Origin: Draconibacterium mangrovi
GTDB lineage: Bacteria > Bacteroidota > Bacteroidia > Bacteroidales > Prolixibacteraceae
Length of the DNA: 64,000 nt
Direction of reading: 5' to 3'
Assembly: GCF_010586825.1 (NCBI RefSeq)
Contig: NZ_JAAAGB010000005.1
Location: forward strand, 248,001-312,000
The position numbers and the translations under genes were made by a program. Positions 8,140-15,962 of the stretch are shown here, one piece after another (position 1 is the first letter of the stretch; every line of letters begins with the position of its first letter). Below the pieces are notes generated by a model. That model ran no database searches. It saw only the letters and a list, made by a program, of their open reading frames with translations, and was not told the origin of the DNA.

Positions 8140-8838
8140 TTATTCGAAGCCTTGTTTTTCAAATTGTTCCACCTGTGGAATTAAAATCTCATTTTCAATT
8201 TTTGAATGCGTTTGCAGATCCGCATCTAAATCGAAAAGCGCAAATAATATTTTGCGCCTCAGGTTATTGTCTGCCTTTTGCGGAAGATGCTCGATCAGTA
8301 GTTTTTTTACATCATCGAGTTTTTCCTGAATATCGTCGTGATGCTCCCGGTAATCAATCACCGAATAATTTTCGGCGGCATTGGTGTCAATCAGTTTCAG
8401 AATGTACGGGAAAACCGTGTTGTTTTCGTAATCAAAATGCTGGTCAACTTCATGTTTATAATCATTAAAAAAACGTTCAACCAACTGCATTTCCGGCTTC
8501 TGACTGAATTCACTCATCAGGTGAATGTTCTCAATAATTTCAGGGAAAACCTCGACGGAGTAGTAGGCATGAGATTTCATCAGGTAATTTACTATCTGCT
8601 TAATTTCATGAGCACTAAAATTCAAATCCTGATGATACGAGCTGTTGATGTTGAGGTTGGCCACCATTAAAAATACTTTGGGGCTGATATTATTTTCCAA
8701 GCAAATCTCCTCAACTGTTTTTTCCCGTACGCCTAACTTTATTCCAAACCGCTCAAGCACAAGTATTAACTGTGGGTGGCTGAAAAGCAGTTTCGACATT
8801 TTTATGTTTTTCTGAATTTGTTCCTGCTTTGATCCCAT
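8140..8838 (-). CDS. Hemerythrin-domain protein (RIC/YtfE-like)
   Basis: The 232-residue protein has an N-terminal helical part followed by a hemerythrin-like four-helix bundle (about 80-225). Likely diiron ligands occur in MKSHAYY, DQHFDYENNTVFP, YREHHDDI and LQTHSKIENEILIP, each a helix with His and Glu. Relatives bind a diiron centre and repair iron-sulfur clusters damaged by nitric oxide or oxidants, or sense oxygen. It starts with the ATG at 8836-8838. The next gene begins at the codon after its stop, in frame, so the two are translationally coupled. A quinol NO reductase at the far right of the window fits a nitrosative-stress theme, though it is not linked. Confidence 0.85.
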   Translation of the reverse strand: MGSKQEQIQKNIKMSKLLFSHPQLILVLERFGIKLGVREKTVEEICLENNISPKVFLMVANLNINSSYHQDLNFSAHEIKQIVNYLMKSHAYYSVEVFPEIIENIHLMSEFSQKPEMQLVERFFNDYKHEVDQHFDYENNTVFPYILKLIDTNAAENYSVIDYREHHDDIQEKLDDVKKLLIEHLPQKADNNLRRKILFALFDLDADLQTHSKIENEILIPQVEQFEKQGFE

Positions 8839-8948
8839 GCAAAATAATTTGAGGGTAAAATTATAATTTTTATTTAGACAAAATCAATATAGGTGGTTTG
8901 ACAGGTCTTTTTTTCGAAGAAAATTGATAATTGAGATGATTATTAATC

Positions 8949-9668
8949 CTAAAGGAAATTGTTCTTTATAAAATTGTTGAAGTTGTCTTTGTACTGCTCG
9001 CTTACCGGAATGTAAACTTTGCCAAAAACAATCCGGCTGCGTTCGATGGTCCCAATTTTTTCGAGGTTAACGATAAAAGAACGGTGGACACGCATAAATT
9101 TCTCCTCCGGTAGTTTGGCCTCAAGTGCTTTAAGCGAACTTAACGACATGACCGGTTTTGGCTCGTCTTTTAGAAAAACCTTCACGTAATCTTTTAATCC
9201 TTCAATGTAAATAATTTCGTTAAAGTTAATGCGGCGTATTTTGTACTCCGATTTCAGGAAAAGAAATTCGTGATTCGAATCCACTTCGTCGCCTTTTTTC
9301 TCTGCACGTTCGTATGCAATTTGTTTTTTTGCTTTTTCGGTGGCTTTGTAAAACTCTTCGTAACTGAAAGGTTTTAACAGGTAATCGATGGCATCGAGTT
9401 TAAAACCCTGCAGTGCATATTTTTCGTAGGCTGTTGTAAAAATAATCTTGGGTTTGTTGGTCAGAATTCGTGTGAATTCAAGCCCATTTAGGTCGGGCAT
9501 TTCAATATCCAGAAAAATGAGATCCACCTCGTTCTGATCCATAAATTCCATTGCATCGATCGGGTTATCAAAAGCACCTTTAAATTCCAGTATTGGCGTT
9601 TTCTCTACATATGAAGTTACCAACTGAAGTGCAAGAGGTTCGTCGTCGATGGCAATGGTTCGTATCAT
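8949..9668 (-). CDS. LytTR-family response regulator
   Basis: The 239-residue protein has an intact receiver (residues 1-120) with acidic pocket IDDEP and phospho-acceptor D54 in IFLDIEMP, followed by a LytTR DNA-binding domain (about 135-235; FLFLKSEYKIRRINFNEIIYIE). Its ATG (9666-9668) overlaps the stop of the sensor kinase by 4 bases, so the two are co-translated. LytTR regulators bind direct-repeat sites. The pair sits downstream of an efflux operon on the same strand, a plausible target. Confidence 0.93.
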   Translation of the reverse strand: MIRTIAIDDEPLALQLVTSYVEKTPILEFKGAFDNPIDAMEFMDQNEVDLIFLDIEMPDLNGLEFTRILTNKPKIIFTTAYEKYALQGFKLDAIDYLLKPFSYEEFYKATEKAKKQIAYERAEKKGDEVDSNHEFLFLKSEYKIRRINFNEIIYIEGLKDYVKVFLKDEPKPVMSLSSLKALEAKLPEEKFMRVHRSFIVNLEKIGTIERSRIVFGKVYIPVSEQYKDNFNNFIKNNFL

Positions 9669-10753
9669 TTGGCAGTATCAATTTCAAGATTTACACTAAA
9701 GATCTCCGGTGTCGATTCGATGTTCAAATCGTATTTTCCGGCAAACAGCAAGTTCAGTCTTTTTTTCACATTCTCAAGTCCGATGCCCGAATGATTTTCA
9801 TCGCGTTTTTCTACTTTTTCTTTAGCCACGCTGTTCTTGCACATGAAAAATACCTTTTCAGCCTCAGTTTTCATTTCCACCTTTATAAACGATTTGTCGC
9901 GGTAGCTGATGCCGTGTTTAAAAGCGTTTTCAATAAACGGAATAAATAGCAAAGGTGGTATTTTAAGGTCGTTCTGGTTGTCGGGCAAATCAATCTGAAT
10001 GTCCACTTTTTGCGAAACACGTAGCTGCATTAAATCAATGTAGTGATGCATAAATTCTACCTCTGCCGAAAGCATGGTTTCTCCGTGTTCCGACTCGTAT
10101 AAAAGGTAGCGCATCAGTTTCGAAAGTTTTAAGATGGCGGCCTGCGCATCGTCGGTATTTATGGCTACCATCGAATAAATATTATTCAGCGTATTAAAAA
10201 AGAAATGCGGGCTTACCTGGTTTTTCAGAAATGCAAGCTCTGAGTTCAGCTTTTCTTTTTCCAGTTCTTTCTGGCGTTTTTCGCTGGCCGTGTATTGTTC
10301 AATGGCTCGCAAACCAATCGAAAAACCTACAATAACAATCGATAGCAGGCTGTAGCCATAAATTTGCATCAACTTAAATGGAGGGCGCTGAAACCGTTGC
10401 TCGCTGCGTGCTTGTTCTTCAATTGACTCTGCTATTCGCCGGTCGCGATCCGGACTATGAAAAATATGGTTGGAGTAATCGAGAATAAAATAAAAGCAAA
10501 TAACAACTACAATTGCCAAAAGAAAGAACAATGCCTTTTTGTTGTTCATGTAAAACTTTGGAACCAACCAGAAATAATTGATGTAAAAAATGACGCCTAT
10601 AATAAAGGCATTTAAATAAAATCCCCAGGCAATAAAATTGTTGTTTCCTGAATAACGGCTTATTATAATTTGGGGTAAAATAATCAAGACCAGCCACACC
10701 AGCAGATGCATTATAATTGGAAGACTGTGTCGTTTTGCCTGAAGTTTGTTCAT
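9665..10753 (-). CDS. LytS/YehU-type sensor histidine kinase
   Basis: The 362-residue protein begins with four hydrophobic segments (about 12-32, 41-62, 72-92, 132-150), then a short coiled coil (155-175) and a His_kinase domain with phospho-acceptor H183 in NQVSPHFFFNTLNNIY. An HATPase_c domain follows, with the N box near FIENAFKHGI. This is the 5TM/LytS-like class paired with LytTR regulators. It has no evident extracellular sensor domain, so it likely senses a membrane signal. It ends overlapping the regulator by 4 bases. Confidence 0.92.
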   Translation of the reverse strand: MNKLQAKRHSLPIIMHLLVWLVLIILPQIIISRYSGNNNFIAWGFYLNAFIIGVIFYINYFWLVPKFYMNNKKALFFLLAIVVVICFYFILDYSNHIFHSPDRDRRIAESIEEQARSEQRFQRPPFKLMQIYGYSLLSIVIVGFSIGLRAIEQYTASEKRQKELEKEKLNSELAFLKNQVSPHFFFNTLNNIYSMVAINTDDAQAAILKLSKLMRYLLYESEHGETMLSAEVEFMHHYIDLMQLRVSQKVDIQIDLPDNQNDLKIPPLLFIPFIENAFKHGISYRDKSFIKVEMKTEAEKVFFMCKNSVAKEKVEKRDENHSGIGLENVKKRLNLLFAGKYDLNIESTPEIFSVNLEIDTAK

Positions 10754-10953
10754 TCTTAGTGGTTTTTAACAAAGTTAAATCAATTGTTATATAAAATGCC
10801 GCGAAAGCAAATTTTATATTTACAATGGTTAATGCCGATATTACAACAAAGGAGTAAAGGAACGAAGTGAAATTTTGCGACATTTTGTTGTTTCATCGGT
10901 ATTATAATTAAAACCAAAACCCACTAGTAGTTTGCGAATTTTGGCTTTTATGT

Positions 10954-12174
10954 TTACTCATGTCGTACTGCATCAATCGGGTCGAGGTTCGCTGCTTTGC
11001 GTGCAGGGTACCATCCGAAAAATATACCGATTACGCTACAAACAAGGAACGATAATCCAACTGCCTGAGTGTCGACAACAAAAGGCATGTTTAATGCAAA
11101 TGACGCCAGGTAGGAGAGCGCTGTGCCGAAAATTATTCCGATAATACCTCCCAGTATACTTAGCATAACCGCTTCGAACAGGAATTGCATCATGATGTCA
11201 AATCCGCGTCCGCCAACCGACATGCGCAGCCCGATTTCTTTGGTGCGTTCGGTAACCGACACAAACATGATATTCATAATTCCGATACCGCCAACCAACA
11301 ACGATATTCCTGCTACAGCCCCTAAAAGCAAAGTGAGCATATCGGTAACCGACGAAACCATTTCCACCATTTCGGCTTGCGAACGTACCTGGAAATCATC
11401 CTCGTCTCCTTCTTTTAATTTGTGCTGCTGGCGTAAAATCGTTTCAATTTCTTCGATGGCTGCATCCGACTGTTCTTCGCTTATTGCGGAGGCATATATC
11501 GATTGAATATGTGTAATCGCCAACATGCGTCGCTGAACTGATGTGTACGGTGCAATGATCATATCATCCTGGTCCATTCCCATGCCGTTTTCGCCTTTTT
11601 CTTTCAAAACGCCAATTACCTTTAGCGGAATGCCTCCAAAACGAATGGTTTGCCCGATCGGATCAACATTTTCATTAAAAACATTTTCGATTACAGTTTG
11701 TCCAACAATGCAGACTTTTGCCAGCGACTTTATTTCTTTTTCGGTAAAAACACGGCCGTCTTCCAACTCATATTTGCGGATATCGAGATACGGGATATCA
11801 ACGCCGTAAATGGTTGTTGGCCAGTTGTTGTTGCCGTTAACCGCCTGTCCACTGGTGCTTACCTGTGGCGATACTTCGGTAATGTTCTTTGCTTCTTTTC
11901 GCAGTGCTTCAATGTCGTTTAGTGTCAGCGTTTTTGTATTTGAATTACCCATCATAACACCGCCACGACGTTGCTGACCAGGCATTACAAAGATCATGTT
12001 GGTTCCCATGTCCGACATCTCCTCGCGGATACTTTGTTTTGATGATTCACCAATGGAAAGCATCGCGATTACCGAACCAACACCGATAATAATACCAAGC
12101 ATAGTAAGTATGGCTCTGAACTTGTTTCTTTTCAGGGCAGTGGTTGCTATTTTTGTGAGATTTATATAGTTCAT
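10954..12174 (-). CDS. MacB-like ABC transporter permease
   Basis: The 406-residue protein has one N-terminal transmembrane helix (about 20-40), a periplasmic MacB_PCD domain (about 45-245) and a C-terminal FtsX-type three-helix permease (275-400). This is the type VII ABC (MacB/LolCE) fold without a fused ATPase. It works with the ATP-binding protein encoded 12 bases upstream, the adaptor and the TolC channel of the same operon to drive efflux of a peptide, antibiotic or siderophore-like substrate from the periplasm; the substrate cannot be inferred. The start is the ATG at 12172-12174. Confidence 0.92.
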   Translation of the reverse strand: MNYINLTKIATTALKRNKFRAILTMLGIIIGVGSVIAMLSIGESSKQSIREEMSDMGTNMIFVMPGQQRRGGVMMGNSNTKTLTLNDIEALRKEAKNITEVSPQVSTSGQAVNGNNNWPTTIYGVDIPYLDIRKYELEDGRVFTEKEIKSLAKVCIVGQTVIENVFNENVDPIGQTIRFGGIPLKVIGVLKEKGENGMGMDQDDMIIAPYTSVQRRMLAITHIQSIYASAISEEQSDAAIEEIETILRQQHKLKEGDEDDFQVRSQAEMVEMVSSVTDMLTLLLGAVAGISLLVGGIGIMNIMFVSVTERTKEIGLRMSVGGRGFDIMMQFLFEAVMLSILGGIIGIIFGTALSYLASFALNMPFVVDTQAVGLSFLVCSVIGIFFGWYPARKAANLDPIDAVRHE

Positions 12175-12186
12175 TTCTCGTTGTTT

Positions 12187-12939
12187 TTAAGATTCATAAT
12201 CCTCTTCTACCGGAAGTGCTTCGATCAGTTGTGTTGCATTAAATCGATCGGTAACCAACGATTCCTTTTGTATTCTGCCATCCCTAAAAACAATGTTGCG
12301 TTTCATAAAACGGGCAATATCCGGTTCGTGCGTTACAAATACAATGGTTTTTCCGTTGTCGTTCAACCGCTGAAACAGTTCCATGATTTCGTAAGAAGTG
12401 CGGGTGTCGAGGTTACCGGTTGCCTCGTCGGCCAGAATAACCACCGGGTCGTTCACCAGCGAGCGGGCAATGGCCACACGTTGCTGTTGTCCACCGGATA
12501 ACTGATTGGGCATGTGATCCATCCTGTCGGCCAATCCTACCTGTTCCAACGCGTGTTTGGCACGTTCTTTTCTTTCTTTGGTCTTTACTTTTGAATTATA
12601 GAAAAGCGGTAGTTCTACATTTTCTAACGCTGTTGTGCGAGGCAGCAGGTTGTACGACTGAAATATAAACCCCAGTTTGTTGTTGCGCAATCCTGCCAGC
12701 TGATTTTTGTTCATTGTTCCCATGTTCACTCCATCGAGCTGATATTCGCCATAACTTGGTTTGTCGAGGCAACCCAGGATGTTAAGCATGGTGGATTTGC
12801 CCGAGCCACTGGCTCCCATAATGGCGGCAAAGTCTCCTTCGTGAATTTCCATATCAACTCCGCGAAGCGCATGTACGGTCATTTCACCAACATGATAGTC
12901 TTTTCGCAGATCTGATACTTTTATAATTGCTTTACTCAT
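12187..12939 (-). CDS. MacB/LolD-type ABC transporter ATP-binding protein
   Basis: The 250-residue ATPase has the Walker A motif GASGSGKST (near residue 42), the Q loop FQSYNLLPR, the ABC signature [15 protein letters not shown] and Walker [13 protein letters not shown]. It powers the adjacent permease. The correct start is the ATG at 12937-12939 ([11 protein letters not shown]). The frame remains open upstream through the GATNCTN repeat array, but that extension is low-complexity repeat translation and is rejected. Confidence 0.95.
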   Translation of the reverse strand: MSKAIIKVSDLRKDYHVGEMTVHALRGVDMEIHEGDFAAIMGASGSGKSTMLNILGCLDKPSYGEYQLDGVNMGTMNKNQLAGLRNNKLGFIFQSYNLLPRTTALENVELPLFYNSKVKTKERKERAKHALEQVGLADRMDHMPNQLSGGQQQRVAIARSLVNDPVVILADEATGNLDTRTSYEIMELFQRLNDNGKTIVFVTHEPDIARFMKRNIVFRDGRIQKESLVTDRFNATQLIEALPVEEDYES

Positions 12940-12954
12940 TTTTTTCTTTTTTTT

Positions 12955-12996
12955 GATTCTGGATACTGGATTCTGGATACTTGATCCTGGATTTCT
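12955..12996. repeat. Second GATNCTN heptamer array, in the macA-macB spacer
   Basis: Six heptamers in a row: GATTCTG, GATACTG, GATTCTG, GATACTT, GATCCTG, GATTTCT, then further degenerate ATTC-rich units up to about 13037. It occupies the spacer between the adaptor stop (13038) and the poly-purine leader of the ATPase gene, just as the 2865-2962 array sits before focA. Confidence 0.8.
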
Positions 12997-13037
12997 ATTC
13001 TTCATTCCCGATTCCACTATTCCTCCACTCTCGATTC

Positions 13038-14264
13038 CTACCTTCTTCCCGGAGGGCCAGGCATAAATGGATTGCCACCTGCTCTGGCTGCGGTTTCATT
13101 TGCTCCTTTTTGTTCCATGCTGAGTATTACCTCTTGTCCGCTTTTTATTCCCGAAAGAATTTCAGCGTTAATGTCGTCGTTCATTCCAATTTTTACCGGA
13201 ACAGGATGAATGTTGGTTCCTTCTTTTACCCAAACCATTGTTGCTCCGTTAGCAGCCTGTGGTGGCATACTTCCCATTGCAGGAGGAACTTGTCCTTCCG
13301 GTATTTCCGGTTTGGTTTGCTGGCTCATGTAGCTCATCAGTAATTTTTGGTCGGGATTAAAACGAAGCGCTTTACTTGGAACTACCAGAATATCGTTTTT
13401 CTCCAACACATAAACCTGAATAGTGGCTGTCATTCCCGGCATAAGCTTGTAATCCGGGTTTGGCGCATCAATAATAATGGTATAGGTAACCACATTGTTT
13501 GTAACTGTTGGCTCCCAACGCAATTGAGTAACTTTTCCTTCAAACACGGTTTCCGGATAGGCATCCACAGTAAATTCAACACGTTGTCCTTCTTTAATAT
13601 GGCCTATATCCGCTTCATCAATGTCGGCCTCAACCTGCATTTGTGTAAGGTCGTTGGCAATGGTGAAAAGGGTAGGCGTGTTAAAACTTGCAGCAACAGT
13701 CTGTCCTTCTTCCACTTCTTTATTCAAAACAACTCCATCAATAGGTGAGTAGATCAACGCATAATCCAGATTAATCTTGTTGCGTTTGTGCTGCGCCATA
13801 GCGTTGTTGTAACTGGCTTTCGCTTTGTTTAAATTATAAACCAACTGGTCGAAATCAGTTTGCGAAATCAATTGTTTATCGTTCAGTGGCGCCATACGGT
13901 TGTAGGTAGCCTGCTGGTAATCGAGCTCGGCTTTAGCATTGTCTAAAGTTGCCTGGCTTTGCTCCAGTTGTGCTGCCAGGTTAGTGGTGTCGATTTTTGC
14001 CAGCAACTGGCCTTTTTTTACATACGAGTTGTAATCGACATAGAGTTCATCTACAATTCCCGATACCTGTGTACCCACTTCAACTGTTGTAATGGCTTCC
14101 AATGTTCCGGTTGATTCCACAACATTGCTAATGTTTCCTTGTCCTGCTTTTGCGGTTTGAATATCGATCTGACTTACATCAACCTTATTAGGTTTTAAAA
14201 CTAATGCGGCCGATACCAGAACGATAAGCAGTAATGCGATAATGATAATTGTTTTTTTCTTCAT
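13038..14264 (-). CDS. MacA-like periplasmic adaptor (RND/ABC efflux membrane fusion protein)
   Basis: The 408-residue protein has an N-terminal membrane anchor (5-24), a biotinyl-lipoyl-like half near residue 60-85 (VEVGTQVSGIVDELYVDYNSYVKKG), an alpha-helical hairpin (95-165), the second lipoyl half, and beta-barrel/membrane-proximal domains, ending in a Gly/Pro-rich tail. It bridges the inner-membrane ABC pump and the TolC channel. I chose the ATG at 14262-14264 (MKKKTIIII); a 20-residue upstream extension would overlap the end of tolC and lacks signal character. The tolC-macA-ATPase-permease order is typical of Bacteroidota tripartite efflux operons. Confidence 0.93.
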   Translation of the reverse strand: MKKKTIIIIALLLIVLVSAALVLKPNKVDVSQIDIQTAKAGQGNISNVVESTGTLEAITTVEVGTQVSGIVDELYVDYNSYVKKGQLLAKIDTTNLAAQLEQSQATLDNAKAELDYQQATYNRMAPLNDKQLISQTDFDQLVYNLNKAKASYNNAMAQHKRNKINLDYALIYSPIDGVVLNKEVEEGQTVAASFNTPTLFTIANDLTQMQVEADIDEADIGHIKEGQRVEFTVDAYPETVFEGKVTQLRWEPTVTNNVVTYTIIIDAPNPDYKLMPGMTATIQVYVLEKNDILVVPSKALRFNPDQKLLMSYMSQQTKPEIPEGQVPPAMGSMPPQAANGATMVWVKEGTNIHPVPVKIGMNDDINAEILSGIKSGQEVILSMEQKGANETAARAGGNPFMPGPPGRR

Positions 14265-14289
14265 GATATTTCGTTTTAATTTTTTCGGT

Positions 14290-15624
14290 TTATAAAGTGA
14301 TTGGATTGCCCTGATAGAAATCAAGGATTTTGTAGCTGAATATCAGGTTGAATTTGGATTGTAACAGCTGACTTTCAGAGGTGATCAGGTTGTTTCGCTC
14401 GAAAAGGAAATCAACCGAGTTGATCAGTCCGTTATTGAATTTTTCCTGCGCCAGTTCGTACGATTCCAGGTATGACGAATAACTTTCCTTGTTGGCTTCA
14501 AATTCTATTTGTGCCGAAAGCACATCAACACAAGCTTGTTCAATCTCTTTACGTAATTGGTTTTTGGTATCGATTTCCCTTAGTTCTGCATTGCTGTAAC
14601 CAATTTTTGCCAGTGCTACGCTCGTTTTAATTTGCTTTTTCTGGAAAATTGGGATGGACACTGAAACGCCAACCGAAGGAGTGAACTGATCTCCCAATTG
14701 TCCGAAATAATTAGATGTATTGTAGCTCGAATAACCGGTCGATAAGCCTGCATCGGCACTGATGGTTGGGTAAAAACCGGCAGCAGCAATTTTTTCATTC
14801 AAGGCAGCGCTTTCTTTTTGGTATCCGGCACTTTTAATTTGTGGTTTAATAGTCAGTGCCGTAGCGTAAACCTCAGAGGCAACCGGAGTAAGATTTTCAT
14901 TGGTTAATTCCTCCAGGTTCGGGCGAAGTACCTCAAAGTTGTCGTCAACAGGTAGCTCCATCAATTGCATCAGGCTAACTTTCGAAATGGCATAGTTGCT
15001 TTTTGCGTTTGCCAAACTCAGTTTCTCGTTTGCCAGTTGCGATTTTACCTGCAAATAATCGGAACGCGAAATAACACCGGCCTGTAAACGTGCTTCCGAC
15101 AGGTTGAGTTGCTCGGTGGTGGCATTCAACTGGTTTTGTGCATTTTTTACATTCTCATCTAAAAATACAACCTGCAAAAAAGCATTTAAAATGCTCAGCG
15201 AGATAGACTCTTTAATCGTTTCCGAGTCGTAAATTCCACTTTGCATATCCAGTTCGGCCTGTTTAATCAGGTTGTTCAAACGTTTTGCATTGTAAATGGT
15301 AATGTTTGAATTCACACCATAGCTGGTGTTGTTGTTTCCTGTAAAATCAGAATCATCGGTAAGCAGATCTTCTGATTTCGACCAGCTAAAATTCTGGCGT
15401 GCAGAAGCACTTAACGAGGGAAGTTTGTTGGCTTCCGCCTGATTTTTGTTGAGTTCATTCGACGCATTGGCCAAAATGCTCTGGCGCACCGAAACGTTTT
15501 GCGTTAATGCGTAATCGATACAATCGTTAAGGCTCCACGTCTTGGTTGCTGTATCGTTTTGTGCAAACAATAAAGTCGGTAGACTTATTGCGATTACGAA
15601 GAAGATTGTTTTTATTCTATTCAT
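14290..15624 (-). CDS. TolC-family outer membrane efflux protein
   Basis: The 444-residue protein has a signal peptide (1-21, cleaved after LLFAQ), then two TolC repeats of long coiled-coil helices and short outer-membrane strands. The start motif WSLNDCIDYAL is typical for this family in Bacteroidota. It forms the trimeric outer-membrane exit duct of the efflux system. It is the first gene of the leftward operon; a -7-like TATCTTTA (one mismatch) lies on the minus strand at 15650-15657, about 25 bases upstream of its ATG. Confidence 0.93.
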   Translation of the reverse strand: MNRIKTIFFVIAISLPTLLFAQNDTATKTWSLNDCIDYALTQNVSVRQSILANASNELNKNQAEANKLPSLSASARQNFSWSKSEDLLTDDSDFTGNNNTSYGVNSNITIYNAKRLNNLIKQAELDMQSGIYDSETIKESISLSILNAFLQVVFLDENVKNAQNQLNATTEQLNLSEARLQAGVISRSDYLQVKSQLANEKLSLANAKSNYAISKVSLMQLMELPVDDNFEVLRPNLEELTNENLTPVASEVYATALTIKPQIKSAGYQKESAALNEKIAAAGFYPTISADAGLSTGYSSYNTSNYFGQLGDQFTPSVGVSVSIPIFQKKQIKTSVALAKIGYSNAELREIDTKNQLRKEIEQACVDVLSAQIEFEANKESYSSYLESYELAQEKFNNGLINSVDFLFERNNLITSESQLLQSKFNLIFSYKILDFYQGNPITL

Positions 15625-15962
15625 AGCTTTACGTTATTATTTCCGGGAATAAAGATACTGGAGATGAATCGCTTAAAAGAACAGAATAGAAGAACCGGAC
15701 GATTTTATCGACGGATTGGGAAAGTTTACGTATGGCGGTTTATGGCTATTGCGGGGTTATCGTGTTTTACTATTTCCTCTTTTTTATCATACAAAAAATA
15801 GTTTCAGTTGAATTTGTGATCCTTTTTGCTGAAAAACTATCAGCTCCAACTATCGAATATTTGTAATTTCGTTGCGACCTTAAAAATTGAATGGTTTATC
15901 GTAGTCCGTTTAAAGCCTTTTTGCGTCATAATAGTAGAAAGAAATATTAAAACCAATAATAG
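15625..15962. other. Divergent intergenic region between tolC and the GH51 gene
   Basis: 338 bases without a gene. It contains the minus-strand -7-like TATCTTTA (15650-15657) for the efflux operon and AT-rich sequence before the GH51 ATG, with a weak AATATTTG near 15854-15861 on the plus strand. I see no strong palindrome or RNA structure. Confidence 0.4.

Noticed and set aside
8130-8150. Frameshift or nonsense error splitting one fused gene
   Set aside because: Kept open only as a readthrough option; both halves are complete domains of normal length and the TTG gives a proper receiver start, so two coupled genes are the simpler reading.
12940-13017. N-terminal extension of the ABC ATPase through the heptamer array
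   Set aside because: The added residues are translated repeat and poly-Lys; the family begins at the internal ATG at 12939.
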